This document shows, one piece after another, positions 1 through 11,110 of a DNA stretch of 49,340 nt; position 1 is the stretch's first letter; the number at the start of each line of letters is the position of its first letter. A model generated the notes under the pieces. It did not search any database. It saw nothing but the letters and a program-made list of their open reading frames with translations, and had not been told where the DNA came from. The translations under genes were made by a program, and so were the position numbers. This stretch comes from Johnsonella sp. (GTDB lineage: Bacteria > Bacillota > Clostridia > Lachnospirales > Lachnospiraceae), in NCBI GenBank assembly GCA_030529445.1, contig JAUMWW010000010.1:1-49340 (forward strand), written 5' to 3'.

Positions 1-70
1 TCTTTTAGAATTTCAGGGTTATGTGTACTGTTTAGTCTTTAATTTTCAAGGTGCTTTGCTCTTTCGGAGC
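1..70 (-). other. Probable rRNA operon leader (5' edge)
   Basis: Read on the minus strand this stretch begins with a GCTCCGAAAGAGC hairpin (58-70), then an ACCTTGAAAA-type box, and runs off the window. A CCTTGAAAA box is typical of the leader or spacer of Firmicutes rRNA operons. The strong promoter just upstream and the orientation away from the origin fit a 16S-23S-5S operon, but no rRNA gene body lies in the window, so this is an inference. Confidence 0.55.
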
Positions 71-79
71 AACTTTTAT

Positions 80-108
80 AAGATATCATATGTTCATATG
101 CTTGTCAA
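80..108 (-). promoter_or_regulatory. Strong sigma-A promoter, probably of an rRNA operon
   Basis: On the minus strand, -35 TTGACA (103-108), a 17-bp spacer and -10 TATCTT (80-85). Transcription would run toward base 1, into the hairpin and CCTTGAAAA box. A perfect -35 with optimal spacing fits a stable-RNA promoter. Confidence 0.7.
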
Positions 109-175
109 CATATTTTTTATCTTATTTTTTTATCATGCGATTCGTTTTAATCTTTCTTAAAACAAACTGCATAAG

Positions 176-263
176 CGGAGAAAGAGGGATTTGAACCCTC
201 GCGCCGGTTGCCCGACCTACACCCTTAGCAGGGGCGCCTCTTCGGCCTCTTGAGTATTTCTCC
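176..263 (-). tRNA. tRNA-Ser (anticodon GCU)
   Basis: Minus-strand type II tRNA of 88 nt. The acceptor stem GGAGAAA (257-263) pairs with TTTCTCC (177-183), and the discriminator is G. The anticodon loop CTGCTAA places GCT at 34-36, so it reads AGC/AGU serine codons. A long variable arm and the GGTTCAAATCC T-loop are visible. No 3' CCA is encoded, unlike the tRNA-Arg further on, so CCA must be added enzymatically. Confidence 0.95.
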
Positions 264-417
264 ATATTCACCTGCTTATTTAATGATCAAATCATTTACT
301 CAGATCTGTCTTGCAGATTAACTTGATGAAAAGATTTTACCGCCCGATAATTTTGAAAAAAGAAAGAAATAGGTTGCTTTCCCCTTAAGGGCTTCTTTAC
401 AGCAAGAAACATACCAT

Positions 418-447
418 ATTATATAAGACCCCGCATAGTTTTGTCAA
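418..447 (-). promoter_or_regulatory. Promoter reading toward tRNA-Ser
   Basis: Minus strand: -35 TTGACA (442-447), an 18-bp spacer, -10 TATAAT (418-423). The start site would be near 411, leaving a leader of about 150 nt before tRNA-Ser that contains a CCCTTAAGGG palindrome. The rest of 264-525 shows no gene. Confidence 0.6.
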
Positions 448-525
448 TCGTGATTCTCATATTTTTATTAAGTTTTTTATCTTTCCTTCCGCATTTTTTA
501 TTGATCTACTATATATAGGTAAATC

Positions 526-1245
526 TTAAATCTGCTTATCTATATATGCTTGTATTCTGTTTTGGACGAGCTCTGCAATTTCCAATGTTTTCATTTCTTT
601 ATATTCTTCATAATATAAAGGAGGAAGAAAATGAACTTTTACCTCCGCTTTTTTCAGCCCGAATTCATCCAAGGGCTTAAAGCTGTCGATTAAGGCAGTG
701 GGAACAATTGGCGCTTTTGCATTATATGCCGATTTAAAGGCACCTGCTTTCATAGGAAGGAGCCGATTGCCCATTTTTGATCTTGTTCCTTCGGGAAAAA
801 TCAAAAAATTATCTCCGTTTTTTACGCGCTCTGTCATCGTATTGATTACCTGCACAAATTCTCTTGTGTTTTTTCTGTCGACAGGAATTCCTTTGATTAA
901 AGCAATTACCTCTTTCACCAAAATAAAACTTGCCGCTTCTTTTTTTATGACCACTGAAAAACTTGAGGGATGAGAAAAAATTAAAGCAAGGGAATCATAA
1001 AAACCCTGATGATTCGGAAAAAGCACATATCCTTTTTCAAAAGGAAGATTTTCTATTCCGCTGCTTTTTAGGGATATTCTTCCGCTTTTATTGATTTTCG
1101 CAATAATTTTTTGGAGGTAATGATGCCTTTCTTCGGCACTCGCTTTTATTTTTCCCTTTGCCATCGCCGATATTTTATATAACCAGATCGGAACATTAAA
1201 AAAATTCAATATGATGATCCATAAAATTCTCAGCCAATTTATCAT
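526..1245 (-). CDS. plsC: 1-acyl-sn-glycerol-3-phosphate acyltransferase
   Basis: Predicted lysophosphatidate acyltransferase that places the second acyl chain on lysophosphatidic acid in phospholipid synthesis at the membrane. The 239-residue protein opens with a hydrophobic N-terminal segment (about residues 4-24). It has the two hallmark blocks: NHQGFYD (residues 78-84; catalytic His79 and Asp84 of the HX4D motif) and FPEGTRS (150-156). Length is normal for PlsC. It lies downstream of gyrA, separated by about 160 bp that include a long inverted repeat, so it may have its own transcription. Family assignment is firm; acyl donor and exact substrate are not visible. Confidence 0.9.
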   Translation of the reverse strand: MINWLRILWIIILNFFNVPIWLYKISAMAKGKIKASAEERHHYLQKIIAKINKSGRISLKSSGIENLPFEKGYVLFPNHQGFYDSLALIFSHPSSFSVVIKKEAASFILVKEVIALIKGIPVDRKNTREFVQVINTMTERVKNGDNFLIFPEGTRSKMGNRLLPMKAGAFKSAYNAKAPIVPTALIDSFKPLDEFGLKKAEVKVHFLPPLYYEEYKEMKTLEIAELVQNRIQAYIDKQI

Positions 1246-1298
1246 TTCTTTTTACTCTCCGTCCTTCTCTTATCTAAAACGCTTTAATCAAAAGCTTA

Positions 1299-1347
1299 GG
1301 ACCTCTTAAAACCCTGCTTTACCCAAGCAAAATGTTTTAAGAAGTCC
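1299..1347 (-). terminator. Long inverted repeat after gyrA
   Basis: Arms GGACCTCTTAAAAC (1299-1312) and GTTTTAAGAAGTCC (1334-1347) match at 13 of 14 positions, with a small GCTT/AAGC helix inside the loop. It follows the gyrA stop on the coding strand. No clean U-run follows, so termination may be weak or factor-assisted. Confidence 0.5.
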
Positions 1348-1405
1348 ACCAAAAATTTACTCAAAATTTGTTTTATCCACAGGAAGTGAAAATACTTTGT
1401 TGATT

Positions 1406-3862
1406 TTATTCCTCTTCCTTTGAAGATTCCCTTACCTTTGCTATGCTCGCGACTTTAATTCCCGATTTTCTGTCTATATCCATGAGCTTTACTCCGGAAG
1501 TGTTTCTTCCGATTACGGAAATTCCGCTGACTTCGATTCGGATGATAATTCCTTCATTCGTAATGATGAAGATTTCTCTGTCATTATCTACGAGTTTTCC
1601 ACCCACGAGTTCTCCGGTTTTGCTCGTAACCTTATAACAGCTGATTCCGACGCCTCCTCGATGTTGATTTTTAAACTCGCTGATATTGGTTCTCTTTCCC
1701 ATTCCGTATTCGGAAACCGTCAGCAAGCTGTCTCCCTGCGAGGTGATCTGCATTCCTATCACTTCATCTTCTTTCAGAAGCCTCATTCCTCTTACGCCGA
1801 TAGATTTCCTTCCCGTAATACGAATCTCTTTCTCATCAAAAATAATACATTTTCCGGATTTGGAAACCAATATAATCTCATCGTTTCCTCCCGTCGCCTT
1901 TACCTCGATCAGCTCATCTTTTTCATTTAAGGCGATTGCAGTCAGTCCGTTCACCCTGATATTTGCATAATCCGATATCGGAGTTTTCTTTACCATGCCT
2001 TTCTTCGTTGCCATCAGAAGGTATTTTATTTCTTTCTTTTTCTCAATCGGAATAATTGCCGTAATTTTTTCCTCGGGCTGAAGCTGCAAAAGATTAATAA
2101 TTGCATTTCCCCTTGCCGTACGGCCGGACTCCGGTATCATATATGCTTTTATCTTATATACCCTTCCCGTATTGGTAAAGAAATTGAGTTCGCTATGCGT
2201 AGAGGTCATGATGATATCTTCGATAAAATCCTCCTCTATGGTCTGCATTCCCTTGATTCCTTTTCCTCCCCTGTTTTGGGCTTTGAAATTATCCGGGCTC
2301 ATTCTCTTGATATAACCGAGATTTGTCATTGCAATTACCGTATCTTCAACGGGAATTAAATCCTCATCCGTCATATCTTCGTCCTGTCCGAAGGAGGTCT
2401 TTCTTTCATCACCAAATTTATCGGCAATAATATTGATTTCTTCCTTAATCAGAGCAAGAAGCTTTTTGTTATCTCCCAAGATTTCCTTAAAATACCTTAT
2501 TTTCTCCTGCAGCTCTTTAAATTCATTTTCAAGCTTTTCTCTTTCCAAGCCGGTCAAGGCTCTTAACCGCATATCGACAATCGCCTGCGCCTGTACTTCC
2601 GTAAAGGAAAACTCCTTCATTAATTCCTGTTTTGCCTCGGCGGTATCCTTGCTTGATCTGATGATTTTTATAATTCGGTCAATATGATCCAAAGCTTTTA
2701 AAAGACCTTCTAAAATATGAGCTCTCTCCTCGGCTTTATTCAAATCATACTTGATTCTTCTGGAAACGACCTCTTCCTGATGCTTAAGATAATGCTCCAG
2801 CATTTGAAGAATATTCATAATCTTCGGCTGATTGTTGACGAGAGCGAGCATAATCACTCCGAATGTATCCTGAAGCTGGGTATGCTTATAAAGGCGGTTT
2901 AAAATAACATTTGCATTCACATCCTTGCGCAGCTCGATTACGATGCGCATGCCCTCTCGATTGGATTCATCCCTGAGGTCGGTAATTCCGTCTATTTTCT
3001 TTTCCTTCACCAGATTGGCAATCTTTTCGATCAGTCTTGCCTTATTTACCAAATACGGAAGTTCGCTGATTAAGATTCTGCTTTTTCCGTTCGGCATGCT
3101 TTCTATCTCACTTACCGCCCGTACTCTGATTTTTCCTCTGCCGGTGCGGTATGCCGATTTGATTCCGCTCTTTCCTAAAATAACGGCTCCCGTAGGAAAA
3201 TCCGGTCCCTTAATAATCTGAATAATTTCATCCAGATCCGTTACTTTATCTTCTATTCTGTCATCTATAATCTTATCTACTGCGGCGATTACCTCCCTTA
3301 AATTATGCGGAGGTATATTTGTTGTCATACCAACGGCAATACCCGTCGTTCCGTTTACCAGAAGATTCGGAAATCTGGAAGGAAGCACTATGGGCTCTTT
3401 CTCGGTTTCATCGAAATTGGGAACAAAATCGACCGTATCCTTGCCGATATCGGAGAGCATCTCCATTGCGATTTTGCTGAGCCTTGCTTCGGTATATCGC
3501 ATTGCCGCCGCACCGTCTCCGTCAACCGAACCGAAATTTCCGTGCCCGTCCACGAGAGGATATCTCATCGACCAGCTCTGAGCCATATTCACCAAGGATC
3601 CGTATATCGAACTGTCTCCATGCGGATGATATTTACCCATCGTATCTCCAACGATACGGGCACATTTCCTGTGCGGCTTATCCGGTCCGTTATTCAGCTC
3701 TATCATGGAAAAAAGGATTCTTCGCTGAACCGGCTTTAATCCGTCTCTGATATCGGGAAGCGCTCTCGATGCGATTACGCTCATCGCATATTCTATATAA
3801 GACTTCTCCATGGTTTTCTTTAAGTCAATATCATTAACCTTATCGAAAACATTAGGTTCCAT
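1406..3862 (-). CDS. gyrA: DNA gyrase subunit A
   Basis: Breakage-reunion subunit of gyrase, which introduces negative supercoils in an A2B2 complex with GyrB (the adjacent gene, 15 bp upstream). The 818-residue protein shows the [10 protein letters not shown] block with catalytic Tyr123 (forms the 5'-phosphotyrosine), the [12 protein letters not shown] quinolone region (81-90), a coiled-coil tower in the middle, and the C-terminal DNA-wrapping domain with a GyrA-box of the form QNRGGKG. Start and length are normal. The residue matching E. coli Asp87 is Gly88. Confidence 0.98.
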   Translation of the reverse strand: MEPNVFDKVNDIDLKKTMEKSYIEYAMSVIASRALPDIRDGLKPVQRRILFSMIELNNGPDKPHRKCARIVGDTMGKYHPHGDSSIYGSLVNMAQSWSMRYPLVDGHGNFGSVDGDGAAAMRYTEARLSKIAMEMLSDIGKDTVDFVPNFDETEKEPIVLPSRFPNLLVNGTTGIAVGMTTNIPPHNLREVIAAVDKIIDDRIEDKVTDLDEIIQIIKGPDFPTGAVILGKSGIKSAYRTGRGKIRVRAVSEIESMPNGKSRILISELPYLVNKARLIEKIANLVKEKKIDGITDLRDESNREGMRIVIELRKDVNANVILNRLYKHTQLQDTFGVIMLALVNNQPKIMNILQMLEHYLKHQEEVVSRRIKYDLNKAEERAHILEGLLKALDHIDRIIKIIRSSKDTAEAKQELMKEFSFTEVQAQAIVDMRLRALTGLEREKLENEFKELQEKIRYFKEILGDNKKLLALIKEEINIIADKFGDERKTSFGQDEDMTDEDLIPVEDTVIAMTNLGYIKRMSPDNFKAQNRGGKGIKGMQTIEEDFIEDIIMTSTHSELNFFTNTGRVYKIKAYMIPESGRTARGNAIINLLQLQPEEKITAIIPIEKKKEIKYLLMATKKGMVKKTPISDYANIRVNGLTAIALNEKDELIEVKATGGNDEIILVSKSGKCIIFDEKEIRITGRKSIGVRGMRLLKEDEVIGMQITSQGDSLLTVSEYGMGKRTNISEFKNQHRGGVGISCYKVTSKTGELVGGKLVDNDREIFIITNEGIIIRIEVSGISVIGRNTSGVKLMDIDRKSGIKVASIAKVRESSKEEE

Positions 3863-3877
3863 ACCTTAGCTCCTCTC

Positions 3878-5794
<1,917 letters not shown>

Positions 5795-5814
5795 TTACTC
5801 CTTTTACTTCTTTT

Positions 5815-6921
5815 TTAAGAAAATGATTCCGGATATATTTTTCCATCTCTTACCCTTATTATTTTATCCAAATCAAAGTTTTTACTGATATAATCTTCCA
5901 CTCCCGTACAGGTAATCATCGTCTGCAAATGGCGGATGGAAGAAATCAAGGCTTCCTGCCTTTTGTGATCCAATTCGGAAAGAACGTCATCCAGCAATAA
6001 TACCGGCAGATCACCGGTTATTTTTTGAATCATTTCTATTTCCGCAAGCTTAAGAGATAATGCCGCTGTCCTTTGCTGCCCCTGAGAACCGTAAGTTTTT
6101 AAATCAATCGGGGAATTTTTTTCATCCTCAATGATAAAGCTGATATCATCTCTATGAGGTCCTATATTGCTGATCTTCGTCTTAATATCGCTTTCCCTCG
6201 AATTTCTGAGCAAGGTCTCAAAAGAATCCGCTTCCGTATTCTTTTCATATCTGATCCGGATTTTTTCCCTTCCCTTCGTCAATTCGTCATGTATCTTGAA
6301 AATAATGGGATTTAATGTTTTAATAAACTCTTCTCTGCCGCGGATCATTTCTTTTCCGAAGCGTAAAAGCTGCATATCCCATATATCCAAGGTTTCCTTC
6401 CAATCGCTTCGAAATGCCAATTCCTTAAGCAGCTTATTTCTGTGAATCAGGATCTTATTATAATTGATCAGAGCATTCAGATATACTTTATCAAGTTGAC
6501 AAAGCTCAAAATCCATAAATTTTCTTCTTTCGGCAGGACCTTTTTTGATGATCCCCAGATCCTCCGGAGAAAAAAATACAATATTTACCGATCCGAAGAG
6601 CTCGCTCGCCTTTCGGATCGGAACCGAATTGATTGCAATTCCTTTTGCCTTATGTTTCTTGATATGCATATCAATCCTGAAAATACTGCCTCTTTTTTCC
6701 ACCGTAACTTTGATATGCGCTTCTTCCTCTCCAAAGGCAATAATATCTCTGTCCTTGCTTCCTCTATGGGATCTTGCCGTAGCCGCCATATATAGAGATT
6801 CTAAAATATTGGTCTTTCCCTGTGCATTGTCTCCGTAAAAGAGGTTGATGCCATTTGAAAGCTCGATACTCAAATCAGAATAATTTCTATAATTTTTCAA
6901 TTCCAATGATTTTATAATCAT
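5815..6921 (-). CDS. recF: DNA replication and repair protein RecF
   Basis: SMC-like ATPase that loads RecA at single-strand gaps with RecO and RecR. The 368-residue protein has a Walker A of form GDNAQGKTN (residues 30-38), the signature region GSQGQQRTAALSLKLAE, and Walker B LLLDDVLSELD. The start matches the conserved MxxKxLxLxNYRNY opening, which makes the gene overlap the upstream S4-domain gene by 35 bp. Such an overlap suggests translational coupling. It belongs to the dnaA-dnaN-yaaA-recF-gyrB-gyrA series. Confidence 0.97.
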   Translation of the reverse strand: MIIKSLELKNYRNYSDLSIELSNGINLFYGDNAQGKTNILESLYMAATARSHRGSKDRDIIAFGEEEAHIKVTVEKRGSIFRIDMHIKKHKAKGIAINSVPIRKASELFGSVNIVFFSPEDLGIIKKGPAERRKFMDFELCQLDKVYLNALINYNKILIHRNKLLKELAFRSDWKETLDIWDMQLLRFGKEMIRGREEFIKTLNPIIFKIHDELTKGREKIRIRYEKNTEADSFETLLRNSRESDIKTKISNIGPHRDDISFIIEDEKNSPIDLKTYGSQGQQRTAALSLKLAEIEMIQKITGDLPVLLLDDVLSELDHKRQEALISSIRHLQTMITCTGVEDYISKNFDLDKIIRVRDGKIYPESFS

Positions 6922-7108
6922 GATGATTAAAAGTAAATATATCTCCGTTTCTGAGTTTTTTTCCTCTTTGCAGCTCTACCTGATCATTTACCTTAACTCT
7001 TCCCTCTTTAATGGCGTATTTTGCTTCCGCTCCGGTTGAGGAGGCTCCGGAAAGCTTCATCGCCTGCTCCAATTTAATATATTCGTCTTTTATTTCCACC
7101 TTTATCAT
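6887..7108 (-). CDS. yaaA: S4-domain RNA-binding protein YaaA
   Basis: Small 73-residue S4-like RNA-binding protein found between dnaN and recF in Firmicutes. Visible family features are the S4 core (LEQAMKLSGASSTGAEAKYAIKEGRVKVN) read here as two helices and a turn, then a basic RGKKLRNGD stretch. The B. subtilis homologue (also called RlbA) is linked to ribosome biology; the molecular role is not well settled. Its end overlaps recF by 35 bp and its start lies 10 bp after dnaN. Confidence 0.93.
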   Translation of the reverse strand: MIKVEIKDEYIKLEQAMKLSGASSTGAEAKYAIKEGRVKVNDQVELQRGKKLRNGDIFTFNHHDYKIIGIEKL

Positions 7109-7118
7109 CGCTTTGCCC

Positions 7119-8228
7119 CTATGATATAAAATTGACCGGAAGAATTACATAGATATAATTTCTGTCATTATCTCTGATAAAACAGGGAGATTTTGCATTC
7201 GTAAAATAGATTTCCACAAATTCATCATCGATTACTCTCAATGCATCCATTAAAAACTTCGGGTTAAATGCGATCATCAATTCTTTCCCGGTTTTTTCGC
7301 ATTCGATCTCGGTTCTCATCGTTCCGTAAGCCGATTCCATCCTGAGCTTGAGAAGATCCTCTCCGATATCGAATATCAGCGGTTTATGATCATTTTCCCG
7401 AATCAGAATAATGGATCTGTCTATCGCATTCATCAGCTTTAATCTGTTAATTTTGATTTTCAGTTCATAATCGGATAAAAGCATATGCTCTATATTGAAA
7501 TACTCTCCCTCTATGATTCTGGAAACCACAAGCGTATCATTAAATTCAAAAAGAATATAATGGTAGCTGAAATAAATATATACATCTTTTTCATGATCAT
7601 CACTGATGATTTTGCTGATTTCATTTAAATTTTTAACAGGAAGGATCACCTTATGATCAAGATAATCATCTCTCAAAGATATATTTCTGATCGAAATCCT
7701 ATGCCCGTCCAAGGTAATAAATCTCGCCTTATTCGTTTTTACCTCGAGAAGCTCCCCTCCCATGATTTTATTCGGATCATTCGGCAGGGCAGAAAAAAGA
7801 GTCTGCCTTAAAACTTCCTTCAGACTGAACTGAGAAAGGCAGATATAATTTTCTTTTTCTATTTCGGGCAGGTAATTAAACTCTTCTCCGTCTCTTCCCG
7901 GTATATTAAACACGGATTTTCCGGAAGAAATAATTGCCGCATGATTTTCATCGGAAAAGATATGAATCTGGTCTCCGGTATCATCGAGCTTGCGAATAAT
8001 ATCATAAATCAGCTTTGCATCCAAAGCAATCATTCCCTTTTCTTTGATGCTTCCTTCTACCTTCGTTTTTATTCCGATTTCGTTATCGTTTGCACTAAGA
8101 CTGATCTCCTCCGTCCTCGCATCAAAGAGGATGCATTGCAGGATATCATTTGTCGTCTTATTCGGTATTGCTTTGGATACGATGGATATGGCGTTTAATA
8201 TTTTTTCTCTGTCAAAACTCAGTCTCAT
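7119..8228 (-). CDS. dnaN: DNA polymerase III beta subunit (sliding clamp)
   Basis: Ring-shaped processivity clamp for the replicative polymerase. The 369-residue length and three-domain layout are those of DnaN. Recognisable pieces are the N-terminal MRLSFDREKILNAISIVSKA opening, the ALPNDPNKIMGGELLEV segment in domain 2, and a C-terminal NYIYVILPVN that replaces the usual YLILPMR-type end. Its start faces the dnaA gap that carries the DnaA-trio. Part of the origin operon. Confidence 0.97.
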   Translation of the reverse strand: MRLSFDREKILNAISIVSKAIPNKTTNDILQCILFDARTEEISLSANDNEIGIKTKVEGSIKEKGMIALDAKLIYDIIRKLDDTGDQIHIFSDENHAAIISSGKSVFNIPGRDGEEFNYLPEIEKENYICLSQFSLKEVLRQTLFSALPNDPNKIMGGELLEVKTNKARFITLDGHRISIRNISLRDDYLDHKVILPVKNLNEISKIISDDHEKDVYIYFSYHYILFEFNDTLVVSRIIEGEYFNIEHMLLSDYELKIKINRLKLMNAIDRSIILIRENDHKPLIFDIGEDLLKLRMESAYGTMRTEIECEKTGKELMIAFNPKFLMDALRVIDDEFVEIYFTNAKSPCFIRDNDRNYIYVILPVNFIS

Positions 8229-8393
8229 AAAATAACCTCTTTTTGAATGGGATTGGATATATAAATAATATAAAATCTTTTAGTATTAATAGTAATAGGG
8301 GCTGTTGAATTGTGAAAAACACTCTCTACTCGTCTGAATACGCCTCTTTGCCCTATGCATAATTCTGTTTGCAATTGATGAATGAAAGAAAAA
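8229..8393 (-). other. dnaA-dnaN gap: predicted origin unwinding element with DnaA-trios
   Basis: On the plus strand 8281-8298 read TAG TAT TAA TAG TAA TAG, followed by a GGGGC cluster (8298-8302) and weak DnaA-box-like sequences TGTTGAATT (8303-8311), TGTGAAAAA (8311-8319) and TATGCATAA (8354-8362). The dnaN side (8240-8280) is very AT-rich. Moving in the direction of dnaA transcription the order is boxes, GC cluster, trios, AT-rich DNA, dnaN, the same as the B. subtilis basal unwinding element. Confidence 0.75.
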
Positions 8394-9779
8394 TCAATGT
8401 GGATTGATCTTCTTTTTAATGATTTCTATATTGGAATTCAGATCCGGAGTATTCTTCATATCATCTTTGATCTTATCCAATGCGTGCATTACGGTGGAAT
8501 GATCCCTTCCCAATCTCTCTCCTATGCTCTTTAAGGGAAGATCGGTAAGCTCACGGCAGAGATACATGGCAATATGTCTGGGATAAACGATTTCATTGGA
8601 TCTTTTCTTTGATTTAATATCATCGACCGTGATTCCGTAATGTTCCGCAACGATTTTGATAATGATATCGGGAGTGATTTGAGGAGGAATATTGGGGCTG
8701 ATAATGTCTTTTAAGACCTCCTGAGCAAGTTCGAGATTGATTTCTCTGGTATTATCAAGCTTTCCCATCGCAACAATCTTGTTTAGCGCGCCCTCAAGCT
8801 CACGGATATTGCTTTTAATATTGGTAGCAATATACTGTATGATTTCATTATCAATATTGATATTGTCGGTTTCTTCTTTTTTCCGCAGTATTGCCATCCT
8901 TGTCTCATAATCCGGAGACTGGATATCTACGGAAAGCCCCTGCTCAAATCTTGATTTCAGCCGGTCCTCCAAGGTCTCCAGATCTTTCGGAGGACGATCC
9001 GAGGAGATAATGATCTGTCTCTTTGATTCGTAAAGAGCGTTGAAAGTGTGGAAAAACTCCTCCTGCGTGCTTTCTTTTCCGATAATAAACTGAATATCGT
9101 CAATCAGCAGAACATCATTGGTTCTGTATTTATTCCTGAAATTGGTTGTAGAATTGTTTTTGTTTCTGATGGCATCGATCAGTTCATTGGTAAAGGTTTC
9201 GCTGGTTACATAAAGAACTTTCGCATTTTCATCGTTTTTTAAAATAAAATTTGCTACGGACTGCATCAAATGGGTTTTTCCCAGTCCGACTCCTCCGTAT
9301 ATGAAAAGAGGATTATAGATTTCTCCGGGAGATTCCGCAACCGCCAGAGATGCGGCATGTGCAAGATTATTGCTCTTTCCTACGACGAAGCTGTCAAAGG
9401 TATATCTCGGATTCAGATTTGCGGAAAAAATCTTATTGGTATCGACTTTGTTTCCGTTTTGAATCAGAAGATTGCTTTTATCGGTCTTAAAAGAATTTTC
9501 TCTTCCTATTTCTATTGTGCAGCTGATATTGGTAATTTCTTCGATTGCCACCATCAGAATTTTATGGTATTTTTTTGTTATTATATTAATGAAGGTATTA
9601 TCACTTTCGCTGAGTCCGGAAACCGTCAGATAGAGAATATATTTTCCATTGCTGTCCTTCTCCAGTTTAAAAGGTTTTAAAGGACGTATCCATGTTCGGA
9701 TGGATACATCACCGATGCTATATTCTTCTTTTATATAAAGGATGATGTCTTCCCATTTGGATTTTATCTTCTCAATCAT
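8394..9779 (-). CDS. dnaA: Chromosomal replication initiator DnaA
   Basis: AAA+ initiator that binds DnaA boxes, forms a filament and melts the origin. The 461-residue protein shows domain I (1-90), a linker, Walker A GGVGLGKTH (162-170), Walker B LLIDDIQF (with Asp227 and Asp228), the sensor/arginine-finger region around EDRLKSRFEQGL, and the C-terminal box-recognition signature GRDHSTVMHA. Length is typical of Firmicutes. A sigma-A promoter and DnaA boxes lie directly upstream, so autoregulation is likely. Confidence 0.98.
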   Translation of the reverse strand: MIEKIKSKWEDIILYIKEEYSIGDVSIRTWIRPLKPFKLEKDSNGKYILYLTVSGLSESDNTFINIITKKYHKILMVAIEEITNISCTIEIGRENSFKTDKSNLLIQNGNKVDTNKIFSANLNPRYTFDSFVVGKSNNLAHAASLAVAESPGEIYNPLFIYGGVGLGKTHLMQSVANFILKNDENAKVLYVTSETFTNELIDAIRNKNNSTTNFRNKYRTNDVLLIDDIQFIIGKESTQEEFFHTFNALYESKRQIIISSDRPPKDLETLEDRLKSRFEQGLSVDIQSPDYETRMAILRKKEETDNINIDNEIIQYIATNIKSNIRELEGALNKIVAMGKLDNTREINLELAQEVLKDIISPNIPPQITPDIIIKIVAEHYGITVDDIKSKKRSNEIVYPRHIAMYLCRELTDLPLKSIGERLGRDHSTVMHALDKIKDDMKNTPDLNSNIEIIKKKINPH

Positions 9780-10197
9780 ATCCTCTTACTCCATTCCCCC
9801 GAATTCATAGAAATTGTAAATATTTCCGAAAGCATATGGATTTATTATATCAAAAATCATGATGTATATCAATAAAATAATTCGGCTTATACACAATCAT
9901 GTTGATAACTATGTGGATAAACTGTAGATAGTGGATAAAAATCTTAATTTAAGATATGGATTTATCCAAATAATAATGTTATAATAACAAAAATCAGAAG
10001 AAGTTTTATCTGTAAAATGAGAAAGAAATAGACTTGAAAGTCTTATTTTAATGGCTTTATCGTATAGAGTCGGTGCTGGAGGCGGAGTTATCAACATATT
10101 GTTGGCAATCTGTTGATAAATTTAATTTATCCTGAGAAGAGAGGGTAAGATATCTTCTGATGTGAATAAAGATGTGGACAGAGGGAGATAAGAAGCA
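9780..10197. other. oriC: Origin region upstream of dnaA with DnaA-box cluster
   Basis: This 418-bp gene-free stretch holds two perfect TTATNCACA boxes, at 9887-9895 (plus) and 9912-9920 (minus). Relaxed boxes lie at 9900-9908, 9930-9938, 9962-9970, 10088-10096 and 10111-10119. An AT-rich tract spans 9941-9995. Together with the unwinding element between dnaA and dnaN it forms a bipartite oriC. Short reading frames here are low-complexity and not credible genes. Confidence 0.85.
9844..9872 (-). promoter_or_regulatory. dnaA promoter
   Basis: Minus strand: -35 TTGATA (9867-9872), 17-bp spacer, perfect -10 TATAAT (9844-9849). The consensus DnaA box at 9887-9895 lies just upstream of the -35, well placed for DnaA to control its own gene. 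Confidence 0.8.
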
Positions 10198-10836
10198 ATG
10201 AATAAGTATGGTAAAAATGAAAGAACAAAAAACTTGGTGATCATGTCGGTATTTACTTCGATTATTATCATCCAAACTCTTGTTCCTTTTTTGGGATTTA
10301 TTCCTCTTGGTGTCATGAATGCAACTATTATCCATATTACGGTGATTATAGGTGCAATCATGCTCGGTCCGAAGTACGGTGCGGGGCTCGGTCTTGTATT
10401 CGGGCTTTGCAGTATGTGGAAAAACACTTTTATGCCGAATCCGACTTCCTTTGTGTTCTCACCCTTTACTTTAGGAATTAACGGCTATTCGGGAGGATAC
10501 AGAAGCTTGATTGTTTGTCTCTTGCCCAGAGTGCTGATCGGAGTATCCGCTTATTATGTATATTCCTTCTTTCAAAAATTGAATAAACGCTATCTTGGGC
10601 TCTTGATGGCGGGAGTTGTCGGCTCTATGGTGAATACGATCTTGGTAATGAGCGGTATTTATCTCCTTTTTGCGGAACAATATGCTTTGGCGACCAATAA
10701 AGCGGTGGAAAGTCTGATTTTTTTCATTATAGGAATCATAGGAATGCAGGGAGTTCCCGAAGCAATCGTATCTTCTCTGATTACTTTTGCCGTTGCCGGA
10801 TCTTTGCTGAAGTATAAAAAATCTTTGGAGACTTAA
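10198..10836 (+). CDS. ECF transporter substrate-binding (S) component
   Basis: Integral membrane protein of 212 residues, about six transmembrane helices, with the layout of energy-coupling-factor S components (N-terminal VxMSVFTSIIIIQTLVPF, then a GAIMLGPKYGAGLGLVFG segment and the FxPFTLG region). S components bind a vitamin or metal and share a common EcfAA'T module, which is not encoded here. The motif pattern is of the kind annotated as pantothenate- or folate-type in Firmicutes, but I cannot assign the substrate. The ATG follows an AGGGAGA site. Confidence 0.8.
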   Translation: MNKYGKNERTKNLVIMSVFTSIIIIQTLVPFLGFIPLGVMNATIIHITVIIGAIMLGPKYGAGLGLVFGLCSMWKNTFMPNPTSFVFSPFTLGINGYSGGYRSLIVCLLPRVLIGVSAYYVYSFFQKLNKRYLGLLMAGVVGSMVNTILVMSGIYLLFAEQYALATNKAVESLIFFIIGIIGMQGVPEAIVSSLITFAVAGSLLKYKKSLET

Positions 10837-10844
10837 GAATTAGC

Positions 10845-10873
10845 TTGACTTAGGTTTTTTCTTTCTATATAAT
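10845..10873 (+). promoter_or_regulatory. rpmH promoter
   Basis: -35 TTGACT (10845-10850), 17-bp spacer, -10 TATAAT (10868-10873). It lies 9 bp after the ECF gene and about 80 bp before rpmH. Confidence 0.8.
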
Positions 10874-10952
10874 GTTTGGGAATGTTCTCAAAATTTAAGA
10901 AAAGAAAAAGACTCAAAATTGAAATATTTATGGTTAAAGGAGGTGCCTATCC

Positions 10953-11087
10953 ATGAAGATGACATTTCAGCCTAAGACAAGACAAAGATCAAAGGTTCAT
11001 GGCTTCAGAGCAAGAATGAGCTCGGCAGGCGGAAGAAAAGTTTTGGCTGCCAGAAGAGCAAAAGGAAGAGCAAGATTATCGGCATAA
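10953..11087 (+). CDS. rpmH: Ribosomal protein bL34
   Basis: Small, very basic 44-residue protein of the large ribosomal subunit. It begins [20 protein letters not shown] and ends in the usual [12 protein letters not shown], both diagnostic for bL34. It is preceded by a strong AAAGGAGGT site and its own consensus promoter, and stands first in the conserved rpmH-rnpA-yidD-yidC-jag order next to the origin. Confidence 0.97.
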   Translation: MKMTFQPKTRQRSKVHGFRARMSSAGGRKVLAARRAKGRARLSA

Positions 11088-11110
11088 ATTTTACCTGTCG
11101 AAGATTACTT

